Below, in pieces: positions 1 to 11,837 of a DNA stretch of 64,000 nucleotides. The notes under the pieces were generated by a model that did no database searches, was not told where the DNA came from, and saw only the letters and a list, made by a program, of their open reading frames with translations. A program made the position numbers and the translations under genes. The stretch is from Scleromitrula shiraiana (Eukaryota > Ascomycota > Leotiomycetes > Helotiales > Sclerotiniaceae): positions 2,902,501 through 2,966,500 of the forward strand of contig JABELC010000001.1 of assembly GCA_028455995.1 (NCBI GenBank). Reading direction: 5' to 3'. The first letter of the stretch is position 1. Every line of letters starts with the position of its first letter.

Positions 1-1437
1 ATCTTTACCTGGTACTTCATCTATTATCCTAAGGATATTGGATTATATACAAAATCATCTTCCTCCACAACAATATAGTTCTTCTACACACGGGCATCTT
101 TAATTTCTGCTACCAGCCAAACTCATCAGTTAGTATTGGAATCAATCTTCAACAAACCACATTCTCTCTCTTTTTTTCTCAAATCATATTCATTTACATA
201 TAAAAAACATATACTTTTAAATAGATCGCCGACCCCGTGGATAATCTTCAATCTTCAATCTTCAGTCTTCTTCAGATAATTATTATTCACTACCTACGAA
301 CGAAAGAACGAACGAAAGAACGAACGAATTACTACGGAGGTATTTCTATTACTATTATTACTGTTACAGTACTATTACAGTACTATTACAGTACTATTAC
401 AGTACTACTACATCATATATCCATCCATACGGATTTCAGAGACCTGGAGTTATTAGAGAGTACCACCTAAGTACTACGATATATTACTATTGATTCCTGA
501 GTTCAAGGGTATTTTTTTTGGTTTAATTGTTATTATTCTTATTATTTTCATTATTTTTATTTTTATTTATTATTTATTATTTATTATTTTTTATTTTTGG
601 CTGGTTTCTCCATAAGAGAACGGAGAGAAATAGATCGATTCCCCACCAAAGGACTGACTAGCTGGAGCCACCTGGAAGCTGGGCATCGAGTGCATCGAGT
701 CGTCTACTTTTTTTTACTTTCTTAGTACACAAAAGACCGAGCACACCCAAAATTTAATATCTTCTTCAATTCAAATTCAATTCAATTCAATACAATTCAA
801 TACAATACATTACAATACAATACAATACAATTCAATTCAATTCACTCTTCTCTCCCTTGCAAAAAGAGAGGTCTAGAGAGGTCCTTAAACCTTTTGACCT
901 TACGATTGTCTTACCACCAGTTAAACCACCCCTCCTCTCTATAACTCTAAAGTAACAACTCTCCACTCTCCACTATCAACTCTCAACTCTCAACTATCAA
1001 CTCTCAACTATCAACTCACAACTCCCATCTCCCAACTTCCAACTCTCACTCTCAACTCTCAACTCTCACACCCTCAACTGAAACCTTTCTCCATACAAAA
1101 AGAGAGAATTCAATATTCGATATTCAAAAAATAATTCACGATATATTAATCTTACGATTTCAATTCGAAAAAAACCTCATAAACCTTTCTCTCACCTACA
1201 TAGTATACAGGTACTTTCGAATTATTTTATACTTCAAAGTTTACCTTTTAACTTTTAACTTATTACTTACTTACGTTGAGTGAGGCTCTCAATTGCGATT
1301 CGCGATCCTTGTTTTACCTTGATCCTAAATTAAGAAACTCCCCCGCGGACTCGATTTAGAACGAAAAGATAAGCAATCAGAAAAAGATCCCTTTTTTTTT
1401 TTTTTTTTTTGCGACAACATTGAATCAGGAAGGAACA
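1..1437. repeat. Repeat-rich upstream region of the bHLH gene
   Basis: No credible coding region is seen here. The stretch holds an 11-bp minisatellite (unit TACAGTACTAT, about four copies, near 365-408), a CAATTCAATA-type tract (about 768-842), a pyrimidine-rich tract built on CAACTCTC-like units (about 953-1075) and a run of about 20 T (1391-1410) that ends 27 bases before the ATG of the next gene. The CT-rich tract and the T run may belong to the promoter and 5' leader of that gene, which is inference from position. Confidence 0.6.
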
Positions 1438-3140
1438 ATGATGGAATCACGCCCACCATCAACTACTAAATTACCTGCTGGGTTGGCTGGTGTATTGAAT
1501 GAACCCGAAGAGAATAGAGATTCTGCATATTACTCAAATTTAGACCCTTCCTCCAAACGTAAGTCTAGTGAATATCTCAATTATGGTCGCCGACCTCCTG
1601 TTTTCCATGCATATTTAAATATTCATTGCTGATGTTAATTCTCCACATAGATAATTCACAACTCTCCAACGGCGAACCGATCATGACTTCAACTTCAATT
1701 TATCATTCCCCAAGCACAGATATGACCCCTTCACCTATCGCAAATCATATCGGTAGTCAACAAATAACCTCTCCCACTTCTGGTGGCATGAGCGTAGCAT
1801 CCATGGTTTCCCCATCCAGCGAGAACACAATGGCAGGTCAATTGAATAGGCAATCGTATGGATCCGCCCTTGGAGCTTTCTCATCAAATGGAGATTCTCG
1901 TCGCGAGAGTGTCGATTCACGACTGCAATATGGTTTGGGAGATTTAAGACTAAGCTCACCTTATGCAAGCAATAATCAATCGACCACCTCCATTCAAAGT
2001 AATCTTCAACAAAATCTTCAACAACAACGCAATCCTGGTAATGCCGCCGATCGCTTGTCAAACCCTCGTTTTTCGAACAGTTACCAACCTCAACGTTTGC
2101 CAGAACCTATGTCTCCTAGGAGCACCATTCCTAAAACTGCACCTGCAATTACTGGTCCAGCTACTGGTAACATTGCTCGTGCAGCAGAACCGACTAAAGG
2201 ACAAGCTTGGGCGTTTCCTGAGGAGGAGGTACACAGGATCCCATCTTCTCTTCGATCACGCCAATCGCTTTCGAATCAATCACTTCATCATGAAGATACA
2301 CCTAGTAGAGTAGGCACCTCATTCTTAGATTCGAGACGCAGCAGTATTGCAGATTCCGTAGCCAGTAGTCAATTTACCACCGAATCACGTTTACCAGCCG
2401 GACAAAGAAGACTAGAAGATGGCATGCCAAACGACTTTCGATTATCAAGAGCATCATCCGAATTTCAAGGTGTATCTCATCATCACCACTCCTTGCAAAC
2501 CCGACAAATATCCGATCTACAATCTGAAGATGCCGACTCTCCTAATAATGGCCAACCTTATAGTCGAACTCCAGAGCTTCGTGTCAGTCATAAACTTGCT
2601 GAGCGTAAACGACGAACTGAAATGAAGGAATTGTTTGAAAACTTGAGAGACCTGATGCCCCAGGAACGTGGCTCTAAAGCTAGTAAATGGGAAATTTTGA
2701 CCAAAGGTAGATATTTTGATGCTACATTATTGATTGTACGCTAATATGTTATAGCTATTGCGGAACATACTACACAAACTAAGCGCATTAATGAGTTACA
2801 AGACAAACTATATGTCAGTCAAGTAGAACTAGAGAATCTTCGCCGCGAAAGCAACGTTATCCGTTTAGAAAATTCGCAACTTCGAAATGAACTTACACAA
2901 TCTGGGGGTAATAATCATCAATCAACTATGAATGGATTTTCTACCATGCCACAGAACGGCAACGGACATATTGATCTCAACCAATATTCCGAATCTTATG
3001 CGCCTCGATCTTCATATCCACATCAACGCATCGAGCAGCTACCACCACTTCGTGGATTACCACAACCTGAATCGATGAGCGGGGTTCAATATCAGTCCGA
3101 GGTTGGCCGCACCAACAGCTTCCGTGACTCTCGCTTTTAG
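1438..3140 (+). CDS. bHLH transcription factor (Esc1-like fungal type)
   Basis: Three exons (1438-1558, 1651-2706, 2755-3140) give 520 aa; both introns have GT-AG ends and the phases agree. I start at the first ATG of an ATG-ATG pair. The N-terminal two thirds are low complexity, rich in Ser, Gln and Pro, as in many fungal regulators. The bHLH domain is at about residues 370-430: the basic region reads HKLAERKRR with the His-Glu-Arg spacing that marks E-box binders, then helix 1, a loop (PQERGSKASKW) and helix 2, split by intron 2 after ILTK. A leucine/asparagine-rich helix follows, which may extend dimerisation. It should be a nuclear DNA-binding regulator. The nearest family I recall is S. 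pombe Esc1 and related filamentous-fungal bHLH factors; target genes cannot be read from sequence. Confidence 0.85.
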
Positions 3141-5251
3141 AGATGTTTTAATCGGGGAAATTCGAAATTTCATGGCTATAGATGAATAATATTCCATGTT
3201 AATGATTATCTAATGATTCTCAAAAAGATGTGTCAAGAAACCTTTGCATAAGTTCTCTCTCGTCTTTTAAGGGCTTAAGAGAAGAAAAAGAAAAATTTTC
3301 AAATATTCGGCAACACTATTTTCCGCTCGCAGATTCGTTGCCTTGCTATTTTCAACATTATCAACATTCTACATAACATCTGTCCTTACCTAATTTTCAT
3401 TCTTGCAGTATTGGGTTCTTGTGTCTGATTAGAAAAATCTTGGTTGTTGGAATTTACTGTCACTGTTACAGTTACTGTTACAGTTCATATTTTTTTTTCT
3501 TTTCATAATTTCTCATTCTTCATTCTGGAGTTGATGAACTAATTTTTTTTCATTCCTTCCTTTTGCCTTTTTTTTTCTTTTCTTTTCTTTTCTTTTTTTT
3601 CTCCTATGTCTTGGTTGTTTATTAAAAAGTGGAATGCACATGGTATTCTCATGTGCTGGGGAGGGGAGTTGGAGTTTACATAGGGGCGGGGGGGATTTTT
3701 ATTTTCTATTGCATCGTTGTTTTGCCCTTGGAAAGAATTGGGATGGGATGGGATGGGATGGGGTTGGGAAGGGAACGATTTGGAAGGGAAGGGAAGCAAA
3801 GAAGTGGGAAATCTTATTGGATATAAGATGGATGTGGGGAAAGAGGAGAAGAGAAGCGAAGCGAGGAGATGGAGGGAATGATGATGAGTGATTTGATAGA
3901 TATATGAGTGAAATGGGAGAATGAATGGGGAGATTCGATAACGATATGAAGCTCGAAGAAACGAATGGATATAAATAAATGAATGGATGGGGTTGAAATG
4001 GACGGACGAACGAACTATACTGGCTTGGATTGGATTATATTGGATGGTATGGGATGGTATGGGATGGTATGGTATGGTATGGGATTGGAAAGGAACGGAA
4101 CGGAATGGCGTTATAACACCTTTTTTATATTTTGAATATACCCACTCCCTCATCTTAGACAGAAAGAATGAGAGAATGAGGGAGAAACAGAGAGAGAGAG
4201 AGGGAGGGAGGGAGAATGAGGGAGAGAGAGAGAAAGAGAGAGAGATATACTCACTCACACAGCGAAATAGCGAAAGAAAGAATGAATGGGATGGAATGGG
4301 AATTAAATTAAATTAAATTAAATGAATTAATTAATTACCTATTTCTTGAATCTATAACTAACTATGTTGAATATTCACATTTACTTACTTGCTTGTTTGC
4401 TTGCTTGATTGATTGATTGATTGATTGATATACTGGTGTTTATTTTATTTTTCTTGAGATAATGTGGGAGTGTGTGAGTGAGAGTAAGAGAGTAAGAGAG
4501 TAAGAGAGTAAGATGATGAATAGATAGATGTATATGTACTTGTATATGAGTGAATGGATGCATGTATGCATGTATGGACATTGGAAAGGTTTTTTGGATT
4601 ATGGGCTTAGATGGGATAGGATAGAATAGGATAGAATAAAGATAAAGATAAAGATAAAAGACTATAATGATAATTCTATCCGTTATTGAGTAATTCAAGT
4701 TGTTCTTTTTATTACTATTTTATTTCGATTTTGCATTTCGATTTTAGATATTCGATTTGATATTAATAATGGTTTTTATAGCGTGGTGGTAGGGAGAATA
4801 TATATACATGTATATACATATATATATACAAATAAATATATTATTATATTAAAAAGTTCAAGTTGATAAAATAATAATAATAATAATAAAGTAATAATAA
4901 GTAAGTAAGAGATCTAATGATATTATACTATATAAGACAACTCCTATCTATCATATCTGTGAGTCTATCTATCATATGTGTACCTGCACGTATGATTTTG
5001 ATTTTGATTTTGATTTTGATTTTGATTTTGAGTTTCGATCATCTCCAGGTGAAAGAAAGTATAGCGGTTAAGTCCATCTATCCGCCCATGCACCCATCCA
5101 TCTATCTATCCATTTATCCATTCATGATTCCAAGTGAATTCTACATTGAATTAACGCCCGTAACTCCTCCGCTCTTTCCTGCATAAAATTGAAATCCGGC
5201 TCAGCCCATCCAAACAACCTAACCCAACCCAACTAACCCAACTAACTCAAA
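3141..5251. repeat. Microsatellite-dense region between convergent genes
   Basis: Two genes converge here and no coding region is credible; the open frames are translations of simple repeats. Tracts include TTTTC (about 3570-3600), GGGAT (3740-3763), ATGGT/ATGGG (4045-4083), GA (about 4175-4245), AAATT (4300-4325), ATTG (4405-4428), GAGTAA (4482-4513), AAAGAT (4634-4658), TATATACA (4800-4830), AAT (4868-4900), GATTTT (4994-5032) and ATCTATCC-like units (5090-5125). The 3' UTRs of both flanking genes must lie at the edges. Confidence 0.8.
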
Positions 5252-7795
5252 TCAAATCAACTCATAACCCCCCCCTTCCCCCTTCCCCTTCCCTTTCCCC
5301 CTCTCCCTCTCCCCCAAATCCCTCACATTAATCACCACACCCCCCCTAACCGTCTCCTCCAAATCCCTCCCGGAAACCTTGCATTCGGCCGTATACCTAC
5401 ACGCGGATTTCTCACCGAAGAAGCTCTCCTCGGGACAACTGGCGCCCCAGAGTTCGAGTATCAGGATCCAGAGAACCAAGGCGGTCACGACGCTGATGAG
5501 CTGCAGGGAGTTGAGGGAGCGCGACGGGATGAGCGGGAGCAGGAGGATCACGATGCAGATTAGGAAGCGGTGCTGCAGGCGGTGGGACTTGGAGAGCCGG
5601 AGCCCGCTGGGGTGCGTTTTGTGGATGTGCGTTAGCGATATTATGCCTGTGGGGATTGGTTAGATGTTTGTTCGTATGGCGGGAATGGGAGGGAATATGT
5701 ACCCATGCAGAATAAAGAAATGCCGAAACCGGCACAATAGAACCAGCGGAGACCATCCGAAAGCTCGGTTTCGGATTTCTCTTGGTAGGTTTCTGTTAGG
5801 TCTGAGAGGGATGTGTCGTGGCAGTCTCGCGCTACTACCATTCTTGAGAGGGAGGCGGCTCCGAGAACATAACTCATGATGAAGGGTAAATGTACAAGTC
5901 CCCAAAGCATTGCTGCATTCTCATTAGTTGTATATTCTCCCATGATATCCTTGTATAGGGTAGGGAAAACAAGAAACTGCAACTTACAAGATTTAACACC
6001 CCGTCGAATAGCATGCGCAAACAAATCCTCCCCATCCAATTCAAAATAAATCCAATTGAAAATAAACGCCTGTATCAGCCCCAAAACCGCCTTCCCATAA
6101 AACGCGTTCAACCCAAAAGACGCCGAGCTCTGATAAATAATCGCCACAACCGAGTACCCAAAAACCATCGTCACAAACGCATTAGTTCGTTCAACCTTAT
6201 GCTCGATATTCGTAGCCGGATAAAATTCAAAAACGCGATCTATCCATTCTTTAACCCTGGCGGAGAATATCTCCATGCTGTTTCGGACGAGGAAGATTAT
6301 TAGGACGCCGCCGCTGAGGTCGATGAGGATGGCGATGGCGATTATCGCGAAGCGGAGGGGGAGGGAAATGTAGATGCTGGATATCCAGAGGGCGCTGGGG
6401 ATTAGGAGGAGTATGGTTTGTGCGATTAGCATGCCCCGGACCATGGGGATGCAGTAGGCGAGGAAGAGGTAGTATGTTCCCATGAAGAGACGGGCGGCTA
6501 GGTAGAATGATACTAGCATTGTGTATGTATTTTCGAAGGCGTCTAGGATATTTGTTGTGAGACTAGAAGAATTAGCATGATCAATGTCTAGAGGTGAAAT
6601 CCAATATATATGTGGTTGCCCAACAATTACTTCAAGACCCCCCCAACCAAGAAAGATGAATAAAAGAGAAAACCCACCCAAGTAAACAAGCCATAATAAA
6701 CATAACCGACACCCTCTGAAGAATATCATCCGTCTCAAACCAAGAAATAATAAGCGCCAAATCGCTCCAAATCTTCCAAGTCATAATAAACGTAATCACG
6801 AATCTCAAGAGTTCATACCCGGTTGCGTTTTCCGCGGCGTGATCGCCGTTGATGGCGAGAATTCCTACGTACAGGAGATCGACGAAGAGCTCGAAGGATG
6901 CTACTTCGGTGGTTTCCGAGGCCCGCCATAGGAGGCCTTTGTGGAAATATTGGCGGACTGTGGGCTGGTGATTTGTTAGTATGTGATAGTGTGGTTAATA
7001 GATATATCAGGAGTGTAGTATTTCATGAACACTCGTATTGTGCAAACTTGAACTTTTGTTGCGATTGTTTTACTTTTGATTGCATAATCAGAGATTATGA
7101 ATCTTCAATATCAAACTGAACAATATGATACTTCGAATATTCAGATTTGAATTAGATGATTGGAAACAAAGATCCGTCAATGAAAAAAGTGATTCGGGAC
7201 ATGATATACATTTTGATTGATACAACATACGAACGAAAAAAATATTCAAAATTACCTTCTTATAAAGTTTCATAATCCTCCCATTTCTCCTCTCCGCCTC
7301 CCAATCCCTTTTCTCATTCTCATCCGGATGATGCATCCCACTAACCGACGAAGCCGAACTATGCATCCTCTCCCCATCATCATACGTTCTCAAATGAGCA
7401 CTATACCCATACTTCGAGAAATTCGCATCCAGCGCCACCGAATGATCAGTCAACATATGCAGCTCGGAAACCAGCGTATCGAGCTCCGTCCGAACGGACT
7501 CAAATTCATCGTAGACATCGCCGTGTTTGTCGCGGAGAGCTTGCCGCTTTAATTCGTGGTGCGTGTGCGCGGATCGGAGCGCTGAGAGGTGCTCGGGGGA
7601 TCCTTGGATCACGAGGTCGAAGGGTTGGTCGTTGGAGATGGCGTGGAGACGTTGGCGGAGGGGTTCGATTTCTTCGGGGGAGGGCGCTATGTGTACTTTT
7701 CGGCCGTCGGGGAGCATGAAGTTTCGGAGTCGTCGGCCTCGGTGATGGCTGTGGGTTGTGGTTGTCCCGTGGGTTGTGGGCGGAGCGGTAGACAT
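5252..7795 (-). CDS. Low temperature requirement A (LtrA)-like membrane protein
   Basis: Five exons (7795-7256, 6964-6678, 6562-5988, 5912-5703, 5646-5252) give 668 aa, with all phases consistent. Residues 1-180 are hydrophilic and cytosolic-looking. The conserved LtrA-type start follows at exon 2 (FELFVDLLYVGILAINGDHA), then a long series of hydrophobic helices, roughly ten or more, running to near the C-terminus. The second intron is placed so that the conserved TTNILDAFENTYT segment stays in frame; reading through gives a stop. Fungal LtrA proteins are integral membrane proteins of unknown biochemical role; the name comes from a Listeria cold-growth locus. The charged Gly/Lys/Glu tail after the last helices (about the final 30 residues) is compositionally odd and may be variable. 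No neighbour suggests a pathway. Confidence 0.8.
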
Positions 7796-8904
7796 GGCTA
7801 ATTAGATGGGGAGGATTGCTCAGTTTCCAAATGGTGGATATTGGCCCGTAGGATGATTCAACTGGAATTGTTATACATTAAATGTCGTTGACGATATACC
7901 AAAGTGACTGTTGGCACACAGTGTGGCTCTCTTGAAAGAGAGAGAGGGGGTTGCAAACAGGACCAAAATTTCATCAAGATTTCTTTATCAAGGGTATTTC
8001 AATTATATCTTTCTTCGAACCCAACAAACGAAAAATGAGTTGAATGGTATTGATTGAGAAACTTCAAAATAACATCAAAGCATTTTGAAGGTATTCTTAT
8101 TTAGGAGGATCCATTGCTAAGCTGGTCAAACCGACAATCCGGTATATCCGGTATGTCCGGTTCAGCAGTGGATCCTTCTATATCTAGTTATTAAGTTGAA
8201 TTGATGAATTACCAGCACAGTGAATGCTGTCACTGGCTTAATAATCATACTAATTTACCACCTCAGCCTCAATTGGTCTGGCTTGGATTTTCCCCTGCTT
8301 GTCTTACGTGTTGCAATAGGAAAGGAGATCATGAGAGGTAATCGAAAGCCTAATATTGTACTCGAGTATGATATAGAAGAAATAAAAAAAAAGTTATCTT
8401 GACTCCTAGATCGCATCAAAGTTCTGAATATTATCGAATTTATTATCTATAATCTTTCATGTTTACTCTACTCAGTCTAATAGTAGTTGAGGTGCTGTCA
8501 TCCCAATGACGAGAGAGTTTGTTATTTATATAAAGACAAACACTCACATGAACCCTTGTAAGTTATAGCAGATAGAATTCAAAGCTCCATATCCTGTTAT
8601 TTGGGCTTGAATTGTAACCAGTAGGCGAACTCTATATCTTTTTGACACAAAGTGATCAAATAGCCAGATGATTTCTTTAACGTCAACAAGAAAGTCTGCT
8701 ATGATTTGATCAATTCGTCTTAAAGATTGTTCCATTCTCACAATATTCAGCTCTTGCTGACATAATATGTGACTGCCCAGCCCATTCATAACCCGCGGCT
8801 CCCTATACGCCGAAAGCGCCCCTTAAAGCTTTCCTCATCCCCAGACGCCGGTAATATCTTGTATAGTTTCATAATCTCGCGATCCTATATCTTATGAACA
8901 TTCA
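7796..8904. other. Intergenic region with one short unresolved ORF
   Basis: This holds the 5' flank of the LtrA gene, a compact inverted-repeat element (listed separately) and the 3' flank of the TBC gene. A minus-strand ORF of 81 codons at 8789-8544 has an ATG and a Leu/Ile-rich helical composition, but no motif I recognise and no clear splice partner; it may be a relic exon. Nothing else is seen. Confidence 0.4.
8102..8180. mobile_element. 79-bp inverted-repeat element (MITE-like remnant)
   Basis: The ends are imperfect inverted repeats: TAGGAGGATCCATTGCTA at 8102-8119 pairs with the reverse complement of 8163-8180, 15 of 18 positions matching and all three differences being transitions. 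The interior (GCTGGTCAAACCGAC against the complement of the GTCCGGTTCAGC end) also pairs, so the whole element can fold as one hairpin, with CCGGTATATCC-like units at the centre. Both ends carry TA, which fits but does not prove Tc1/mariner-type insertion. Confidence 0.5.
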
Positions 8905-11062
8905 TCATGAGATAGCACTCGAGGGAGTTGTGCTACTTTTTCCTCTTAAATGTGATGAGGAACCTTTGAAAAGTGATTGCCAAACAAATGCTTCGCCTAG
9001 AAGCATATTGATATCTGTTTCTGTCCAATTTCGCGTAGGTAATGCTTGTAAGAACATCATGATTTCTTGGAAATCCATCTTCAACAATTTGGCAGACCAT
9101 TTTACGAGGAACGCAAGGCATACATATAGATGGAATTCGGAAAAGCCTTGTTCTTCCGCCTAAGATGATTGTTAGTATTGAATATAGATAGACACTCTTT
9201 TGCACTGACCATATAAGTATCCCACATCCTTATGGTATTCCTAACACTTATCTCTCGCATCAATAGACAATTCATCCACCGAAAACTAAATTGTATAAAT
9301 TCAACACCTTCTGCTTGAAGATGTTTGGCCAGAGGTTCATCAATTCTTGCCGTTAGATCCCGGAGAGCTGCTACTTGACGTTGAATTCCAGGCTGTGCGA
9401 AAATATAATTATCCTGAATGCCATCCAAAAGCTTCGTCAAACACCAAAACGAGTCTGCCTCAACGGCATCTAAAACTGCTTTGGGTAACTGTCCAGGGTC
9501 CATGCCACTTTCAACATCTGAATCGGCTATATAAGTAGCTAAAAACACTTGCCAAAATGGTGTGACAAGATCATTGATACCTTGTACGTAACCACTGGCT
9601 GGATGCCGTACTGCCCAGACATATAATATTCTTTCTAGAGACCGTTGCGTAGCTTCGTAGCTATAAAGTTCCAAGTGCGGATTCGTCCGCGGTACATCGA
9701 TACTAATTTGATGCCAGATTGCTTCATCAAGTCCCCTAGCTTTACCCGTTGGAGTAGAGCTGTTAGCACCTCTTTCGAAGGCTTGCCGTACACCATCTAA
9801 ATATTCTTTCCGTTTCCTTTCTAATGTTCCAACTCGTCTCTCACTACTAGTAGGAAGGTATCCGAGTAAAAGCTGCCACGTCATTGCACGAACTTCCTCC
9901 GGGATTCCATTCCAAGAAGCATCCCTTAGTTCAGCTAAAGGTATAGAGGTAGCTTGAAGGATCTTTTTAAATTTATTTATTCTTGTTATTCGAGCGCCAT
10001 GAGCTTCAACTTCTTTAGACGTTGCATTTGGAGGTATCGATGGGTGATGTATGAGGTGTAGAGAGTTTGCAGGGTCTCGTAGTATTTCTTTGTATTGTGG
10101 TCGGAGTATCTTTCCTTCACTCTTTTTGGCAACTGGATAACTTGGTGCGGGTCGCTCGATAGCAATGTCTGCACTATTAGAAAGCCTTCGTGATTCTAGC
10201 CCCGTCGCATTCGCGCCAAAGCTAGATCGCCATGGCGGATTACTGCTTTCATCGGTTGCAATTGAAGCATTCTTTTTCCGACTTTGGTTCTTTCGTTTCA
10301 TGCTGGATATACTCGGAAGGCCAAAGTCGTCGCCATCATCGTTCTCATAACCGTATTCATCTTCTTCATCTTCCTCGTCATCTGCAGCCCAGTCATCATT
10401 TGTATTTGAAAGAAAGTCTGTGTACGACCTGCGGGGTGGTGGAGATATTCCTGATGGGCCTCTTCCTTGGGGTGGTGTGTCGCTTCGGGCTTTGTAAGAA
10501 TTGGATGGTGGAGTTCTTGGGCGCGTTGATAGTGCCCTGACGCAAAGTTAGTCAATTCCCAAAAAAGGAACATTGTGAGACGTACAAACTGTCAAACTTC
10601 AGTATGTCGGCATGAGAGTATCCCGCCCCCACAACAAGACCCGATTCGTTACTTTGCTTCTTCGGCGAGGCCTCGCGGCGACCAGTAGATGTTCGACTGC
10701 GCCAGAAGGGAGATGAAGATCTAAATATAGGTCAGCGCAAGGAATATGAACAGAGCAACTCGAAGCTTCTGCGAAAGTGGAACGGGCGAAGGAGGGACCA
10801 ATTGTAAACGTACTCTGTTCGTTCTATAAGAATAAGAAGAAGTCAGTAATGCTCGAGACCATACAGCGCATAAAATGAGCACGCATAACTCTACGCAGAG
10901 TTCGAGACATAAAGTGGGGGATTGAACTGACCGACCTGAACCATCTCCTATGGAAAGTATCTCGACTCAGCCTCCTGATAACTCATAGAAATGCAATGAT
11001 TAATTACATACCTGTTGAACTGGTTTCTTATTGCCATTTGAATTTGAAGAAGAAGAAAACAT
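8905..11062 (-). CDS. GYP1: TBC-domain Rab GTPase-activating protein, Gyp1/TBC1D22-like
   Basis: Well-supported exons are 9159-8905, 10536-9210 and 10720-10586; a first exon at 11062-11012 (starting MFSSSSNSNGNKK) is likely. The TBC domain occupies the C-terminal half. It shows the arginine-finger motif IDVPR (in ISIDVPRT), the glutamine-finger motif YVQG (in SGYVQGINDL) and the entry motif WNGIPEEVRAMTW. The N-terminal third is acidic and low complexity (about residues 110-150, Asp/Glu-rich). Gyp1 proteins accelerate GTP hydrolysis by Ypt1/Rab1 at the Golgi. The weak point is the N-terminus: to keep frame, a 14-nt microexon near 10811-10824 or another solution is needed between exon 1 and the exon ending at 10586. 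The C-terminus ends shortly after the TBC fold. Confidence 0.85.
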
Positions 11063-11837
11063 CTTCAAACACCTTACAAGATAAATTCAAATTGTAAAAT
11101 GCTCTTCTCTCTTTGTTTTTCATTCATCACTCGTAATATAGTAGTAGTCGTTCCTGTTTATAAGTTATTATCATTAGAACCTAAGCATTTTGACACTGTT
11201 CATGTCTTTGGGTTGGATTGGGTCGCGGGATAATGCGGGGCGGGGTTTCCCTCCGCTAGCTTCAATTTAGATACGCTATCAGCAGCCTCACACCTCAGCA
11301 GTGTCAGCACCCTCGCACCTTAAAATGAGCCAGGCGAGTACAGAGTAACATTGAACTCTCTACCTGGATCTTACTAACCCAATCCAACTTACCTATTATT
11401 TTGTATTTTGAAGGCAAAAACATCAATCAACCTACCGCCTCAACTAGTAGAGAGTAGAGAGTAGAGAGTAGAGAGTATAGAGAAGGCTTGGAACTTTTAA
11501 CAACCACCACCTGGGCGACAACCAAATCTCCTTTCTATAAATTTATTACTCTTATTACTTTTATAGAACCACTAAATAATTTATTTCTTCATCCTACCTC
11601 AACCTCACCCTTTACATCAACTTCTATAACTATAAACTTCTATAACTTCTTCAATCTTCGTCGTTCTTATACTTACGCAGATTTGATTAAGATAAATAAC
11701 TTTATCAACTCACAATTTAGGAGAACCTGGAAAGACTCACATTTTACAAGATCTGCGCGGTATCCTAATAGGTATCAGCATCAGGCTGAATCCAATAATA
11801 CATCCATTCTTTAATAATACAAACAACTCAATTCATC
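11063..11837. promoter_or_regulatory. Shared upstream region of the TBC and HRP1 genes
   Basis: Two divergent genes start at its edges, so it should hold both promoters and the 5' leader of HRP1. A GTAGAGA-type repeat lies at about 11446-11480, followed by AT- and CT-rich sequence up to the HRP1 ATG. No specific factor site is claimed. Confidence 0.4.

Noticed and set aside
237..470. Open frame in the minisatellite region
   Set aside because: It translates an 11-bp repeat and has no domain, splice or start support.
3539..4258. 239-codon minus-strand ORF
   Set aside because: Built almost wholly of Ser/Pro/Phe from polypyrimidine and GGGAT-type repeats; a by-product of low complexity.
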